This document shows, in pieces, positions 20,404-28,032 of a stretch of 64,000 nt of DNA. The stretch comes from Salipiger sp. IMCC34102 (lineage in GTDB: Bacteria; Pseudomonadota; Alphaproteobacteria; Rhodobacterales; Rhodobacteraceae), in the NCBI RefSeq assembly GCF_004145405.1, contig NZ_SELQ01000002.1, forward strand, positions 496,001 through 560,000. Reading direction: 5' to 3'. Made by a program: the position numbers and the translations under genes. The notes below the pieces were generated by a model. That model was not told the DNA's origin, did no database searches, and worked only from the letters and a program-made list of their open reading frames with translations. Each line of letters begins with the position of its first letter. Position 1 is the first letter of the stretch.

Positions 20404-22065
20404 ATGACGAAAGATCCGACAGATGGGATGCACCCCGCCGCCGGTATCTATTTGCGCGACGCGAAAACCGGCAAACTGGACCGGCGAGAGTTCCTCGCCC
20501 GGACCACGGCGCTCGGCCTGAGCGCCACGGCCGCCTACGGTCTGCTCGGCCTTTGCGCCCCCGCCCGGGCCGACACCGCTCGCCGCCCGGGGGGCACGAT
20601 GCGGATGCAGATGGAGGTCCGCACGCTCAAGGATCCGCGCACCTTCGACTGGACGCAGCTTGCCTATGTCACCTCCGGTTGGCTGGAATACCTGGTCGAA
20701 TACAACAACGACGGCACCTTCACGCCGATGCTGCTGGAAAGCTGGACGCTCAACGACGACGCCACCGAATACAGGCTGAACGTCCGCCCCCGCGTGACCT
20801 GGAACGACGGCACCCCCTTCACCGCCGCCGATGTCGCGCGCAACATCGAAGGCTGGTGCGACCGCTCGGTCCCCGGCAACTCCATGGCGGGGCGGTTCGC
20901 GGCGCTGATCGACGATGAAACCGGCCGTGCGATCGAGGGTGCGATCGTGGTGATCGACGAGACCACCCTTCGCCTGACCCTGCCCGCCTCCGACATCACG
21001 CTGATCGCCAGCATGTCCGACTACCCGGCGGCCATCGTGCCCGAGGGCTTCGACGCGGCCACGATGCTCGAGAGCCCCAAGGGCACCGGCCCCTTCTTGC
21101 CGGAGGTGCACGAGGTCGGCACGCGGGCCGTGCTGGTGCGCAATCCCGATCACACCTGGTGGGGAGAGGCGGCGGGCCTGGGCCCCGTCCTCGACCGGAT
21201 CGAGTTCATCGACTACGGCACCGATCCCTCCGCCTGGGTCGCGGCGGCTGCGGCGGACGAGGTCGACATCTTCTACGAAACCGTCGGCGACTTCGTCGAG
21301 ATCATGGACGAACTCGGCTGGCAGAAGTCCGAGATCGCCTCCGGCGCCACGATCTGCATCCGCCCCAACCAGCAGGCGGAGGTCGACGGAATGCGACCCT
21401 ACGCCGATGTCCGTGTCCGCCGGGCGATCGCCATGGCGGTCGACCCGGCCGTCTGCCTTGAACTTGGCTACTCCGATCGCGGCTTGCCCGCGCGCAATCA
21501 GCACGTGGGCCCGATGCACCCCGAATGGGCGGACGTTCCCGCGATCCGGGTCGACCCGGAGGCGGCGCTGGTCCTGATGCAGGAGGCCGGCATGGCCGAC
21601 TTCGAGATGGAGATCGTCTCGATCGACGACGACTGGCGCAAGAACACCACGGACGCCGTGGCCGCCCAGTTGCGCGATGCGGGGTTCAAGGTCACGCGCA
21701 GGATCCTGCCCGGCAGCACGTTCTGGAACGGCTGGACCACCTATCCGTTCAGCTCGACAAACTGGAACCACCGCCCGTTCGGCACCCAGATCCTGGCGCT
21801 CGCCTACCGCTCGGGCGAGGCCTGGAACGAATCCGGCTACGCCAACCCCGCTTTCGACGCGGCCCTGGCAGAGGCGAACGCGATCGCCGATGCCGACGCC
21901 CGCCGGGACGTCATGGCCCGGTTGCAGATGATGATGCGGGACGATGCCGTGACGCTGCAGCCCTACTGGCGATCGCTCTTCCGGCACGCGAGGCCCGGCG
22001 TGGTGGGCGGCGACATGCACATCTCCTACCTGCCGCAACTCTACAAGCTGGGCTTCGCGGCCTGA
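20404..22065 (+). CDS. Tat-exported ABC-type solute-binding protein, family 5 (orphan)
   Basis: A 553-residue periplasmic binding protein of the dipeptide/nickel/oligopeptide (SBP_bac_5) family. It has a twin-arginine signal: LDRREFLARTTALGLS at about 25-40, then a hydrophobic stretch and the cleavage-like sequence APARAD at 52-57. Family features are YNNDGTFTPMLLESWTLNDD, RVTWNDGTPFTAADVARNIE and RRAIAMAVDPAV. No permease or ATPase gene lies within several kilobases on either side. It therefore either serves a transporter encoded elsewhere or works as a stand-alone sensor or scavenger. Export through Tat suggests folding, or cofactor or metal loading, before transport. The ligand cannot be predicted. 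Confidence 0.88.
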   Translation: MTKDPTDGMHPAAGIYLRDAKTGKLDRREFLARTTALGLSATAAYGLLGLCAPARADTARRPGGTMRMQMEVRTLKDPRTFDWTQLAYVTSGWLEYLVEYNNDGTFTPMLLESWTLNDDATEYRLNVRPRVTWNDGTPFTAADVARNIEGWCDRSVPGNSMAGRFAALIDDETGRAIEGAIVVIDETTLRLTLPASDITLIASMSDYPAAIVPEGFDAATMLESPKGTGPFLPEVHEVGTRAVLVRNPDHTWWGEAAGLGPVLDRIEFIDYGTDPSAWVAAAAADEVDIFYETVGDFVEIMDELGWQKSEIASGATICIRPNQQAEVDGMRPYADVRVRRAIAMAVDPAVCLELGYSDRGLPARNQHVGPMHPEWADVPAIRVDPEAALVLMQEAGMADFEMEIVSIDDDWRKNTTDAVAAQLRDAGFKVTRRILPGSTFWNGWTTYPFSSTNWNHRPFGTQILALAYRSGEAWNESGYANPAFDAALAEANAIADADARRDVMARLQMMMRDDAVTLQPYWRSLFRHARPGVVGGDMHISYLPQLYKLGFAA

Positions 22066-22407
22066 CGATCCTTCAGTCGATCAGCTCTTTTCGCTCCCAC
22101 CGACCACGCCGCCGAGACGCGCTGCCACGGATAAAGCGGCCCTCCCATCGCTGCTTATCCGGCGCACGCCGACCGCCATTCCTTGCAGGCAACCCAGCTT
22201 ATTCTTGCCAGAAATACCTCGGGGGTTTGGCGGCAGCGCCCCCGGTCCTGCCCGCCCCGCACGCGCGCGGGTCGATCATTCACCCCCGAAACACGCCGCC
22301 CGGATCCATCGCTCCGGCACCGGCGGCGTTTCAGGCGACCCTTGCAAGCCCTTGACCGAACCCGACCGCCAGATAGCCGCAGGTCTTCAGATGATGGCCG
22401 AAGCGGC
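22066..22407. other. Convergent intergenic region with hairpins and a repeat copy
   Basis: 342 bases between the ends of a plus-strand and a minus-strand gene, with no credible gene. It contains an imperfect hairpin with arms CGGATAA (22128-22134) and TTATCCG (22156-22162). A GC-rich intergenic repeat copy follows at about 22202-22245. A second hairpin has arms GAAAC-AC-GCCGCC (22288-22300) and GGCGGCGTTTC (22322-22332). The two hairpins may serve as terminators for the two converging transcripts, although neither has a clear U-tract. Confidence 0.5.
22202..22245 (+). repeat. Intergenic repeat, GC-rich hairpin type, copy 1
   Basis: The sequence starts TTCTTGCCAGAAATACCTC, continues with GGGGG and ends with GCAGCGCCCCC. 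It shares its opening with the copy at 34542 and its closing GCAGCGCCCC with those at 31868 and 34542. The G-run and the C-run can pair to form a hairpin. It lies in a convergent gene gap. Confidence 0.6.
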
Positions 22408-23703
22408 TCAGATCCGCCCCAGCAGACCCCGCTCCTGCCAGGCCCGCGCGGTCGCCGCGATCTCGTCGGCGATCTCTTGCAGGTGTGTCACGTCGGCCTC
22501 GATCCGCAAGGCATCCTTCGCGTGCTGCATCGCCCGGTCCGACTGGTTGGCGGCGGGTCCTCCGAAGATGCCGGGCTGCAAGGCGGTCAGGGCCAGAAGG
22601 CTGCGTTGCAGCGTGATCTGGACCTCGTAGATCCCGGCCCCGTCGCGCGCGATGGCCATGAAGGCATCGCGCATCAGATCCCGCACCTCGAGGCTGCGGA
22701 TGAACACATGGGGGTAGGTGATGTCGGGCTCGGCGGGCTGGTCCCACTGGCCCAGAACCCGTGTCAGCCGCCGGATCACGTCGATGGCGGTGCCGGGATC
22801 GTTGACCGCCGGCGACAGCGCGCGGCTGGCGATCTCGGACAGGGCGATGATGCCGAACCGGGGATCCTGGTCGAAGCTGCGCACCATCGAGATCTCGACG
22901 CTCGAGCGTATATCGTCGAGCAGATCGTCGAACTCCGGCCCCACCGGCCCGCCGGCGACATAGGCGATGGGCGTTCCGACGGACCGGAACTCGCCGGGCA
23001 GCATATCGAGGTAGATCGTGGCGCCCGCCGCTTCAGCGCAGCTGTCCAGATAACCGATGTTGATGAAGTTGATGTGACCCGCCTCGCCCCCCTGCACCGG
23101 CACGACACCCTCGGGCAGGCGGCCGCGCATCGGCCGGGCGCCAAGCCAGGGTTCCTCCAGCCGCCGCGCGATGGCGGCAAGCGTCGCCTCCTCCACCCGG
23201 CTGACGGTATCGCCCAGGCGACCGAAATCCGTCAGGTGCCCGATCCAGCGCACGAGGTTCACGATGATCAGCGTCAGCACCAGCAGGGTCGCCACGAACA
23301 GGATCACGCGCCCGCCGTCGCCGTAGATCCCGACCTGCAGGCTGATGATCCCCACCAGGCTGAAGATGAAGGCCCCGATGAAGCTCGCCAGCACCTGCTG
23401 GGCGGTGTGGTCCTCCTTGAGGAGCGTGAAGGCGCGCGGGGTGGCCGTGCTGGAGGCGGAGGAGAATGCCGACAGCATGATCGACAGCGAGAATGTCGTC
23501 ACCGCCAGCATCGAGGATGCAAGGATGTTGAGGATGCTGTCGATCGCGTCGGCCCCGATCTTGAACACCCAGGTGTCGGGGATCGTACCGCGCAGCACCC
23601 AAGCCACGCCCGCCGCCAGCACGCCCGAGGCGGCATAGGCGCCGATCGGCACCCAGATTTCCCGAAACAGGCGGTTCAATCGGTAACGCAGTGATGACAG
23701 CAT
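22408..23703 (-). CDS. DUF2254 family membrane protein
   Basis: A 431-residue protein of the DUF2254 family. Four hydrophobic segments lie in the first 160 residues: around IGAYAASGVLAAGVAWVLRG, ILNILASSMLAVTTFSLSI, VLASFIGAFIFSLVGIISL and VILFVATLLVLTLIIVNLV. A long soluble C-terminal part follows, including the conserved FGIIALSEIASRALSPAVND stretch. No biochemical role is established for the family. The start is ATG 23703. It is divergent from a DUF1206 membrane protein with 113 bases between them. Confidence 0.88.
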   Translation of the reverse strand: MLSSLRYRLNRLFREIWVPIGAYAASGVLAAGVAWVLRGTIPDTWVFKIGADAIDSILNILASSMLAVTTFSLSIMLSAFSSASSTATPRAFTLLKEDHTAQQVLASFIGAFIFSLVGIISLQVGIYGDGGRVILFVATLLVLTLIIVNLVRWIGHLTDFGRLGDTVSRVEEATLAAIARRLEEPWLGARPMRGRLPEGVVPVQGGEAGHINFINIGYLDSCAEAAGATIYLDMLPGEFRSVGTPIAYVAGGPVGPEFDDLLDDIRSSVEISMVRSFDQDPRFGIIALSEIASRALSPAVNDPGTAIDVIRRLTRVLGQWDQPAEPDITYPHVFIRSLEVRDLMRDAFMAIARDGAGIYEVQITLQRSLLALTALQPGIFGGPAANQSDRAMQHAKDALRIEADVTHLQEIADEIAATARAWQERGLLGRI

Positions 23704-23816
23704 AAAATCTCCCGTGGACTGCCATATGTCACGCGCGCGAAGGGAAGCAAACGCGGCCGATGGAACGAAATCACGGGTTGGTGAATTGGGCCGTCGAATA
23801 TTGTGAAAGGATGAAC

Positions 23817-24656
23817 ATGTCAGAGCGTTCCTTGGACTGGGCCATGCCCGTCATGCGCACAGGTTATGCCGGCCGGGGCCTGGTCTACGTCATCGTGGCG
23901 GGGATCTCCCTCTTCGCGATCTGGCGCGGGGGGCAGGCCCAGGGCACGTCGGACGCGCTTGCCGCGGTCGAAAGCTCCCCCTTCGGCAAGATCCTGTTGA
24001 CGCTCGTAGCGCTCGGGCTTTTCGCCTACATGATCTGGCGGCTGATCGATGCGTACTTCGATCTCGAGGACAAGGGCACCGACGCCAAGGGCATCGCCGC
24101 GCGGATCGGGCAGGCGGTCACGGGCCTCATCCACGGCGCGCTGGGCGTACTGACGGTGTCGCTGATGCTCAGCAGTGGCGGCGGTAGCGGCGGGTCCAAG
24201 ACGGCCTATTACCTCAACCAGCTCATGGCCATGCCCGGCGGCAACTGGGTGGTCGGCATCGCGGGCGTCGTGACCATGGGTGCCGGGGTCTATTACCTGC
24301 ACAAGGCATGGTCGCAGAAATACCTGCAGGTCCTGCGCGCGAACCATTTCACCATGAACTGGAACCAGGTTCTACGTGCCGGTGTCGCGGCCCAGGGGGC
24401 GACGGTGCTGATCATCGGCTACCTGATCCTGCGCGCGGCCCGCACCAGCGACGGCTCCGACGCGGGCGGTCTGGACAAGGCCTTCGGCTGGCTGTCGCAG
24501 CAGACCTATGGCCAGCTTCTGGTGACGGCGATGTGCCTCGGCCTGCTGGGCTTCGCGCTCTTCATGTTCGTCAACGCGATGTATCGCATCGTGCCGCGCC
24601 TCAAGGATCCCGACGTCTCCTCCGTCGCGCGGGAGATCAAGGCGAAGGCAAGCTGA
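23817..24656 (+). CDS. DUF1206 family membrane protein
   Basis: A 279-residue polytopic protein with six hydrophobic segments arranged as three similar two-helix units, the pattern of DUF1206. MRTGYAGRGLVYVIVAGISL and GLIHGALGVLTVSLML are typical unit sequences. The function is unknown. The start at ATG 23817 is preferred over the in-frame ATG at 23811 because the AAAGGA ribosome site lies six bases upstream of it and would touch the earlier one. It is convergent with the lytic transglycosylase gene, with only seven bases between the stops. Confidence 0.87.
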   Translation: MSERSLDWAMPVMRTGYAGRGLVYVIVAGISLFAIWRGGQAQGTSDALAAVESSPFGKILLTLVALGLFAYMIWRLIDAYFDLEDKGTDAKGIAARIGQAVTGLIHGALGVLTVSLMLSSGGGSGGSKTAYYLNQLMAMPGGNWVVGIAGVVTMGAGVYYLHKAWSQKYLQVLRANHFTMNWNQVLRAGVAAQGATVLIIGYLILRAARTSDGSDAGGLDKAFGWLSQQTYGQLLVTAMCLGLLGFALFMFVNAMYRIVPRLKDPDVSSVAREIKAKAS

Positions 24657-24663
24657 GCGCAAC

Positions 24664-25248
24664 TCAGCTGCTGCCCCAGATCCGCGCGACGTAGTTGCGC
24701 GTCTCGGCATAGGGTGGGATGCCGCCGTGGCGCTGCACCGCGCCGGGCCCGGCATTGTAGGCCGCCAGCGCATGGGGCCAATTGCCGAAGGTCCGGTACT
24801 GGATCGCGAGGTAGCGCGCCCCGCCGTCCAGGTTCTGTGCCGGGTCGTAGGGATCGACGCCCATCAGTTGCGCCGTTCCCGGCATCAATTGCGCCAGCCC
24901 GATCGCCCCCTTCGAGGAGATCGCCGCGACGTTCCACCCCGATTCCTGCTGTACGAGGCGCGCGAAGAGATCCTCGGGGATCCCGTGCCGGCGCGCCGCG
25001 GCGCGCGCGGGCTCCAGCCAGACGCCACCGTGGCGCCCGGTATAGGCCGGCACGGTCGGTGCAAGCTGCGGCACGATCGCCTTGGGCGGTTGCAGGCCTA
25101 CCGAATTCGAATACTGCGTCGCCGCCCGCCGATCGAGCACGTTGAGCTGGCTTTGGAAAAGCTGGGTGCGACCGGAGGTCGATACGCTTTGTGCCTGCGC
25201 GGCGGATACGGCGAGGCCGAAGGCGATCGTGACGGACAACAGGCGCAT
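24664..25248 (-). CDS. Periplasmic lytic transglycosylase (SLT domain)
   Basis: A 194-residue exported protein with a signal peptide (MRLLSVTIAFGLAVSAAQAQ) and a C-terminal family 1 lytic transglycosylase domain. The catalytic Glu102 lies in LVQQESGWN, followed by SSKGAIGLAQLMPGTA, NLDGGARYLA and ALAAYNAGPGAV, all canonical. It cleaves the glycan strand of peptidoglycan, leaving 1,6-anhydroMurNAc, which AnmK (encoded at 58.5 kb) would later recycle. The start at ATG 25248 gives a clean signal peptide. A longer opening to 25308 does not. Confidence 0.92.
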   Translation of the reverse strand: MRLLSVTIAFGLAVSAAQAQSVSTSGRTQLFQSQLNVLDRRAATQYSNSVGLQPPKAIVPQLAPTVPAYTGRHGGVWLEPARAAARRHGIPEDLFARLVQQESGWNVAAISSKGAIGLAQLMPGTAQLMGVDPYDPAQNLDGGARYLAIQYRTFGNWPHALAAYNAGPGAVQRHGGIPPYAETRNYVARIWGSS

Positions 25249-25386
25249 GGGCAAACGGCTCCGGAACAAGGTCGCGGGCACCCTACCCCGATTCGCCTTT
25301 CGTGGCACCCGTTGCGGTTCAGGCCCTGTTAACCTTGCTCACCAAATCTGTCACAAGACGGAAAACGCGAATCGCAAGGGGACATC

Positions 25387-25896
25387 ATGGCGGGATCGGT
25401 GAACAAGGTCATCCTGATCGGAAATCTGGGCCGCGACCCGGAGGTTCGGTCGTTCCAGAACGGCGGCAAGGTCTGCAACCTGCGGATCGCCACGTCGGAG
25501 ACCTGGAAGGACAAGCAATCCGGCGAACGCCGCGAGAAGACCGAGTGGCACTCCGTCGCGATCTTCTCGGAACCCCTCGCCCGGGTGGCAGAGCAGTACC
25601 TTCGCAAGGGCTCCAAGGTCTATATCGAAGGCCAGCTCGAAACCCGCAAATGGCAGGACCAGAACGGTCAGGACCGCTACAGCACCGAAGTCGTGCTGCG
25701 GCCCTACCGCTCGGAGCTCACGATGCTCGACGGTCGTGACGGCGGCGGCGGTGGCGGTGGCGGCTACGGTGGGGACAGCGGCGGACACGGCGGCGGCTCC
25801 TCCGGTGGCGGGTACGGCGACAGCGGCGGCGGATACGGCGGCAGCTCTTCCGGTGGCGGCGGGTCCCGCGACATGGACGACGAAATCCCGTTCTAA
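25387..25896 (+). CDS. ssb: Single-stranded DNA-binding protein
   Basis: Binds single-stranded DNA as a tetramer during replication and repair. The 169-residue protein has an OB fold over residues 1 to about 112 ([44 protein letters not shown]), a Gly/Ser/Tyr-rich flexible linker (about 118-160) and the acidic tip DMDDEIPF that recruits partner proteins. The start is ATG 25387. It is divergent from the transglycosylase gene. A GTTC-N7-GTTA sequence at 25317-25331 resembles, imperfectly, the alphaproteobacterial LexA box. Confidence 0.97.
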   Translation: MAGSVNKVILIGNLGRDPEVRSFQNGGKVCNLRIATSETWKDKQSGERREKTEWHSVAIFSEPLARVAEQYLRKGSKVYIEGQLETRKWQDQNGQDRYSTEVVLRPYRSELTMLDGRDGGGGGGGGYGGDSGGHGGGSSGGGYGDSGGGYGGSSSGGGGSRDMDDEIPF

Positions 25897-25921
25897 GCTT
25901 GTACCAGACGAAGCCTCACGT

Positions 25922-25950
25922 CGCCGCGCCCTCGGGCGCGGCGTCCTTTG
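25922..25950 (+). terminator. Hairpin terminator after ssb
   Basis: A 9-bp all-GC stem (CGCCGCGCC at 25922-25930 with GGCGCGGCG at 25935-25943) with a CTCG loop, followed by the moderately T-rich TCCTTTG. It lies 26 bases after the ssb stop in the gap before convergent aroB. Confidence 0.7.
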
Positions 25951-26052
25951 TTTCAGGCCCCAGATTTGGGAGAAGGCAGGCCAGTCCGCCGTCCCGAAGG
26001 CCAAGTTCCTCGGCCGAAGGAGGGCCATTTGCCCCGCCCCCGGGCCCCCCGG

Positions 26053-27156
26053 TCAGGCGCTTTCGCGCAGCACCTCCAGCACGGCATCGCGCGGCACCTC
26101 CGACGTCACGAAGGCCGCCCCGATCCCGCGGGCGAGGATGAAGCGCAGCACGCCGTCCTGCACCTTCTTGTCCTGCCCCATCAGATCGAGAAGGACCTCG
26201 GCCTCCGGCAGATCGTCGGGGATGTCGCGGATGTCGCGTTTCATCCCAAGCGCCTGCAGGTGGGCCCGCACCCGGCTGGGCTCTTCCTGCGCGCAAAGCC
26301 CCAGCCGGGCCGACAGCGCGAAGGCGAGCGCACAGCCGATCGCCACGCCTTCGCCGTGCAGCAGACGGTCGGAATAGCCGGTCGCCTTCTCCAGCGCGTG
26401 GCAGAAGGTATGGCCCAGGTTCAAGAGCGCCCGGTCCCCGGCCTCGCGTTCGTCGCGCAGGACGATCTCGGCCTTCATCTCGACCGAACGGGTGACCGCG
26501 CGCACCCGCGCCGCCGCATCGCCTTCGGCCATCGCGGCTGCGTTCGCCTCGAGCCAGCCGAAGAAGTCCGCATCCCCCAGCAGCCCGTATTTCACCACCT
26601 CGCCGTAGCCTGCGAGGAAATCGCGTCGCGGCAAGGTGTCCAGAAGGTCCGTGTCCGCCAGCACGAGGCTGGGCTGGTGGAACGCACCGATCAGGTTCTT
26701 GCCCTGGGCCGCGTTGATCCCGGTCTTGCCGCCGACGGAACTGTCGACCTGGGCCAGAAGCGTCGTGGGCACCTGCACGAAGCGCACCCCCCGCCGCAGG
26801 ATCGCCGCGGCGAACCCGGCCAGATCCCCGATGACGCCGCCGCCAAGCGCCACGATCACGTCGCCACGCTCGACCTTCTGGTCCAGCAACCAATCCACGC
26901 TGCGCTGCAACTGCGGCCAGCCTTTCGTGGCCTCGCCCGCGGGCAGCGCCAGGGCCGCACTGGTCAGACCCGCCGCACGCAAGGCGGCCTGCAACGGGGC
27001 CAGGTGCAACTGTCCCACCGTCTCGTCCGTCAGGATCGCCACGTGCCGCCGCCCGCCTAGGGCCGCGATGCGCGGGCCGGCCTCGGCCAGCAGCCCCGGC
27101 CCGATCAGCACGTCGTAGGCGCGACCGGGCAAGGCGACGGGGACGGTGTTGATCAC
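26053..27156 (-). CDS. aroB: 3-dehydroquinate synthase
   Basis: Second step of the shikimate pathway: DAHP to 3-dehydroquinate, using NAD and a divalent metal. The 367-residue protein shows the NAD-binding GGGVIGDLAGFAAA, the family stretch VPTTLLAQVDSSVGGKTG, and the metal ligands in AGYGEVVKYG, NLGHTFCHALE and LLHGEGVAIG. The start is GTG at 27156, overlapping the aroK stop (GTGA). The order aroK-aroB is the usual proteobacterial one. Confidence 0.96.
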   Translation of the reverse strand: MINTVPVALPGRAYDVLIGPGLLAEAGPRIAALGGRRHVAILTDETVGQLHLAPLQAALRAAGLTSAALALPAGEATKGWPQLQRSVDWLLDQKVERGDVIVALGGGVIGDLAGFAAAILRRGVRFVQVPTTLLAQVDSSVGGKTGINAAQGKNLIGAFHQPSLVLADTDLLDTLPRRDFLAGYGEVVKYGLLGDADFFGWLEANAAAMAEGDAAARVRAVTRSVEMKAEIVLRDEREAGDRALLNLGHTFCHALEKATGYSDRLLHGEGVAIGCALAFALSARLGLCAQEEPSRVRAHLQALGMKRDIRDIPDDLPEAEVLLDLMGQDKKVQDGVLRFILARGIGAAFVTSEVPRDAVLEVLRESA

Positions 27157-27782
27157 GGTTGAATCTCCAGGATGTCGGGTCGGGTCGTCAGCAGGTCCAC
27201 GGCCTGCTGGGTCGTGGTCTCGATGCTGGCATGGGGCTGGACCGACAAGCGCAGCGCCGCCTTGGCATAGACGGGCGTGCGCGCCCGGTGGATCCGGGTC
27301 AGCGTGGCCAGCGGGTCCGACGTGCGCAAGAGCGGACGGGTATCCTTGTGGCGGACCCGCTCCCACAACAGATCGAGCGGTGCGTCCAGCCACAGCGCCA
27401 CCCCCAGACGCGCGATGGTCCCCTGCGTCCCCGAGGCCAGAAAGGCGCCGCCGCCCGTCGACAGGATCATCGGGCGGGCCCGCATCAGGCGGGCGATGAC
27501 CTCCTCCTCGCGCCGGCGGAAGAAGGTCTCTCCGTCGCGTTCGAAGATTTCGGCGATCGAGGCGTTGGCCGCCATCTCGATCTCGGCGTCGCTGTCGGCG
27601 AATTCCACCCCCAGTCGCGCCGAGAGCGCCCGCCCGATGGCGGTCTTGCCCGATCCCATCATGCCGACCATCACCACCGGGCGGTGCAGAACCGCGCGCA
27701 TGGGATGGGATTGGTCGTGGGCCAGCGTCATGAGGAAGTCCGGTGGTCTGGCGCGGCAGGCCGACTGCCGCCCGATTTTCAT
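27153..27782 (-). CDS. aroK: Shikimate kinase
   Basis: Phosphorylates shikimate. The 209-residue protein has the P-loop GMMGSGKT at 40-47, the shikimate-binding DSDAEIE, FRRREEEV and STGGGAFL, and the lid-region residues RPLL. An AGGAG site six bases before the ATG at 27782 supports this start, which gives about 30 extra residues before the conserved core. An internal ATG at 27731 would give a family-typical length but has no ribosome site. It is translationally coupled to aroB. Confidence 0.94.
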   Translation of the reverse strand: MKIGRQSACRARPPDFLMTLAHDQSHPMRAVLHRPVVMVGMMGSGKTAIGRALSARLGVEFADSDAEIEMAANASIAEIFERDGETFFRRREEEVIARLMRARPMILSTGGGAFLASGTQGTIARLGVALWLDAPLDLLWERVRHKDTRPLLRTSDPLATLTRIHRARTPVYAKAALRLSVQPHASIETTTQQAVDLLTTRPDILEIQP

Positions 27783-27879
27783 TTGTGCTCCTGAATGGCG
27801 TGATCTTGCCGGAAAGGCCAGTTATAAGCGAAGCGAACCCGCCACGCGTGCGGGGCAAATTTATGACGGACCTGAATTG

Positions 27880-28032
27880 ATGTGGCGACTGATCAAGTTT
27901 CTGATCCTCCTTGCGATCCTCGCCGGGGTGGCGCTGGTGGCCTATGCCTATGTCGGGCCGATCTTCTTCCCCGACGACTTCGCGGCCCCCGGAACCGAAC
28001 GGAATCTTCCGGTCACGTTGGGCGAAGATTGA
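27880..28032 (+). CDS. Small single-pass membrane protein of 50 residues
   Basis: Fifty residues beginning MWRLIKFLILLAILAGVALV with one hydrophobic helix (about residues 4-27). A short proline-containing tail follows with PIFFPDDFAAPG. I do not recognise a named family. The gene lies immediately downstream of the divergent aroK promoter region and its stop overlaps the TTG start of the next gene (TTGA). It is therefore almost certainly translated and coupled to the exported protein and xerD that follow. Confidence 0.7.
   Translation: MWRLIKFLILLAILAGVALVAYAYVGPIFFPDDFAAPGTERNLPVTLGED

Noticed and set aside
25317-25331. LexA (SOS) box upstream of ssb
   Set aside because: GTTC-N7-GTTA has one mismatch to the GTTC-N7-GTTC consensus and occurs easily by chance. 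It is mentioned in the ssb entry but not called.
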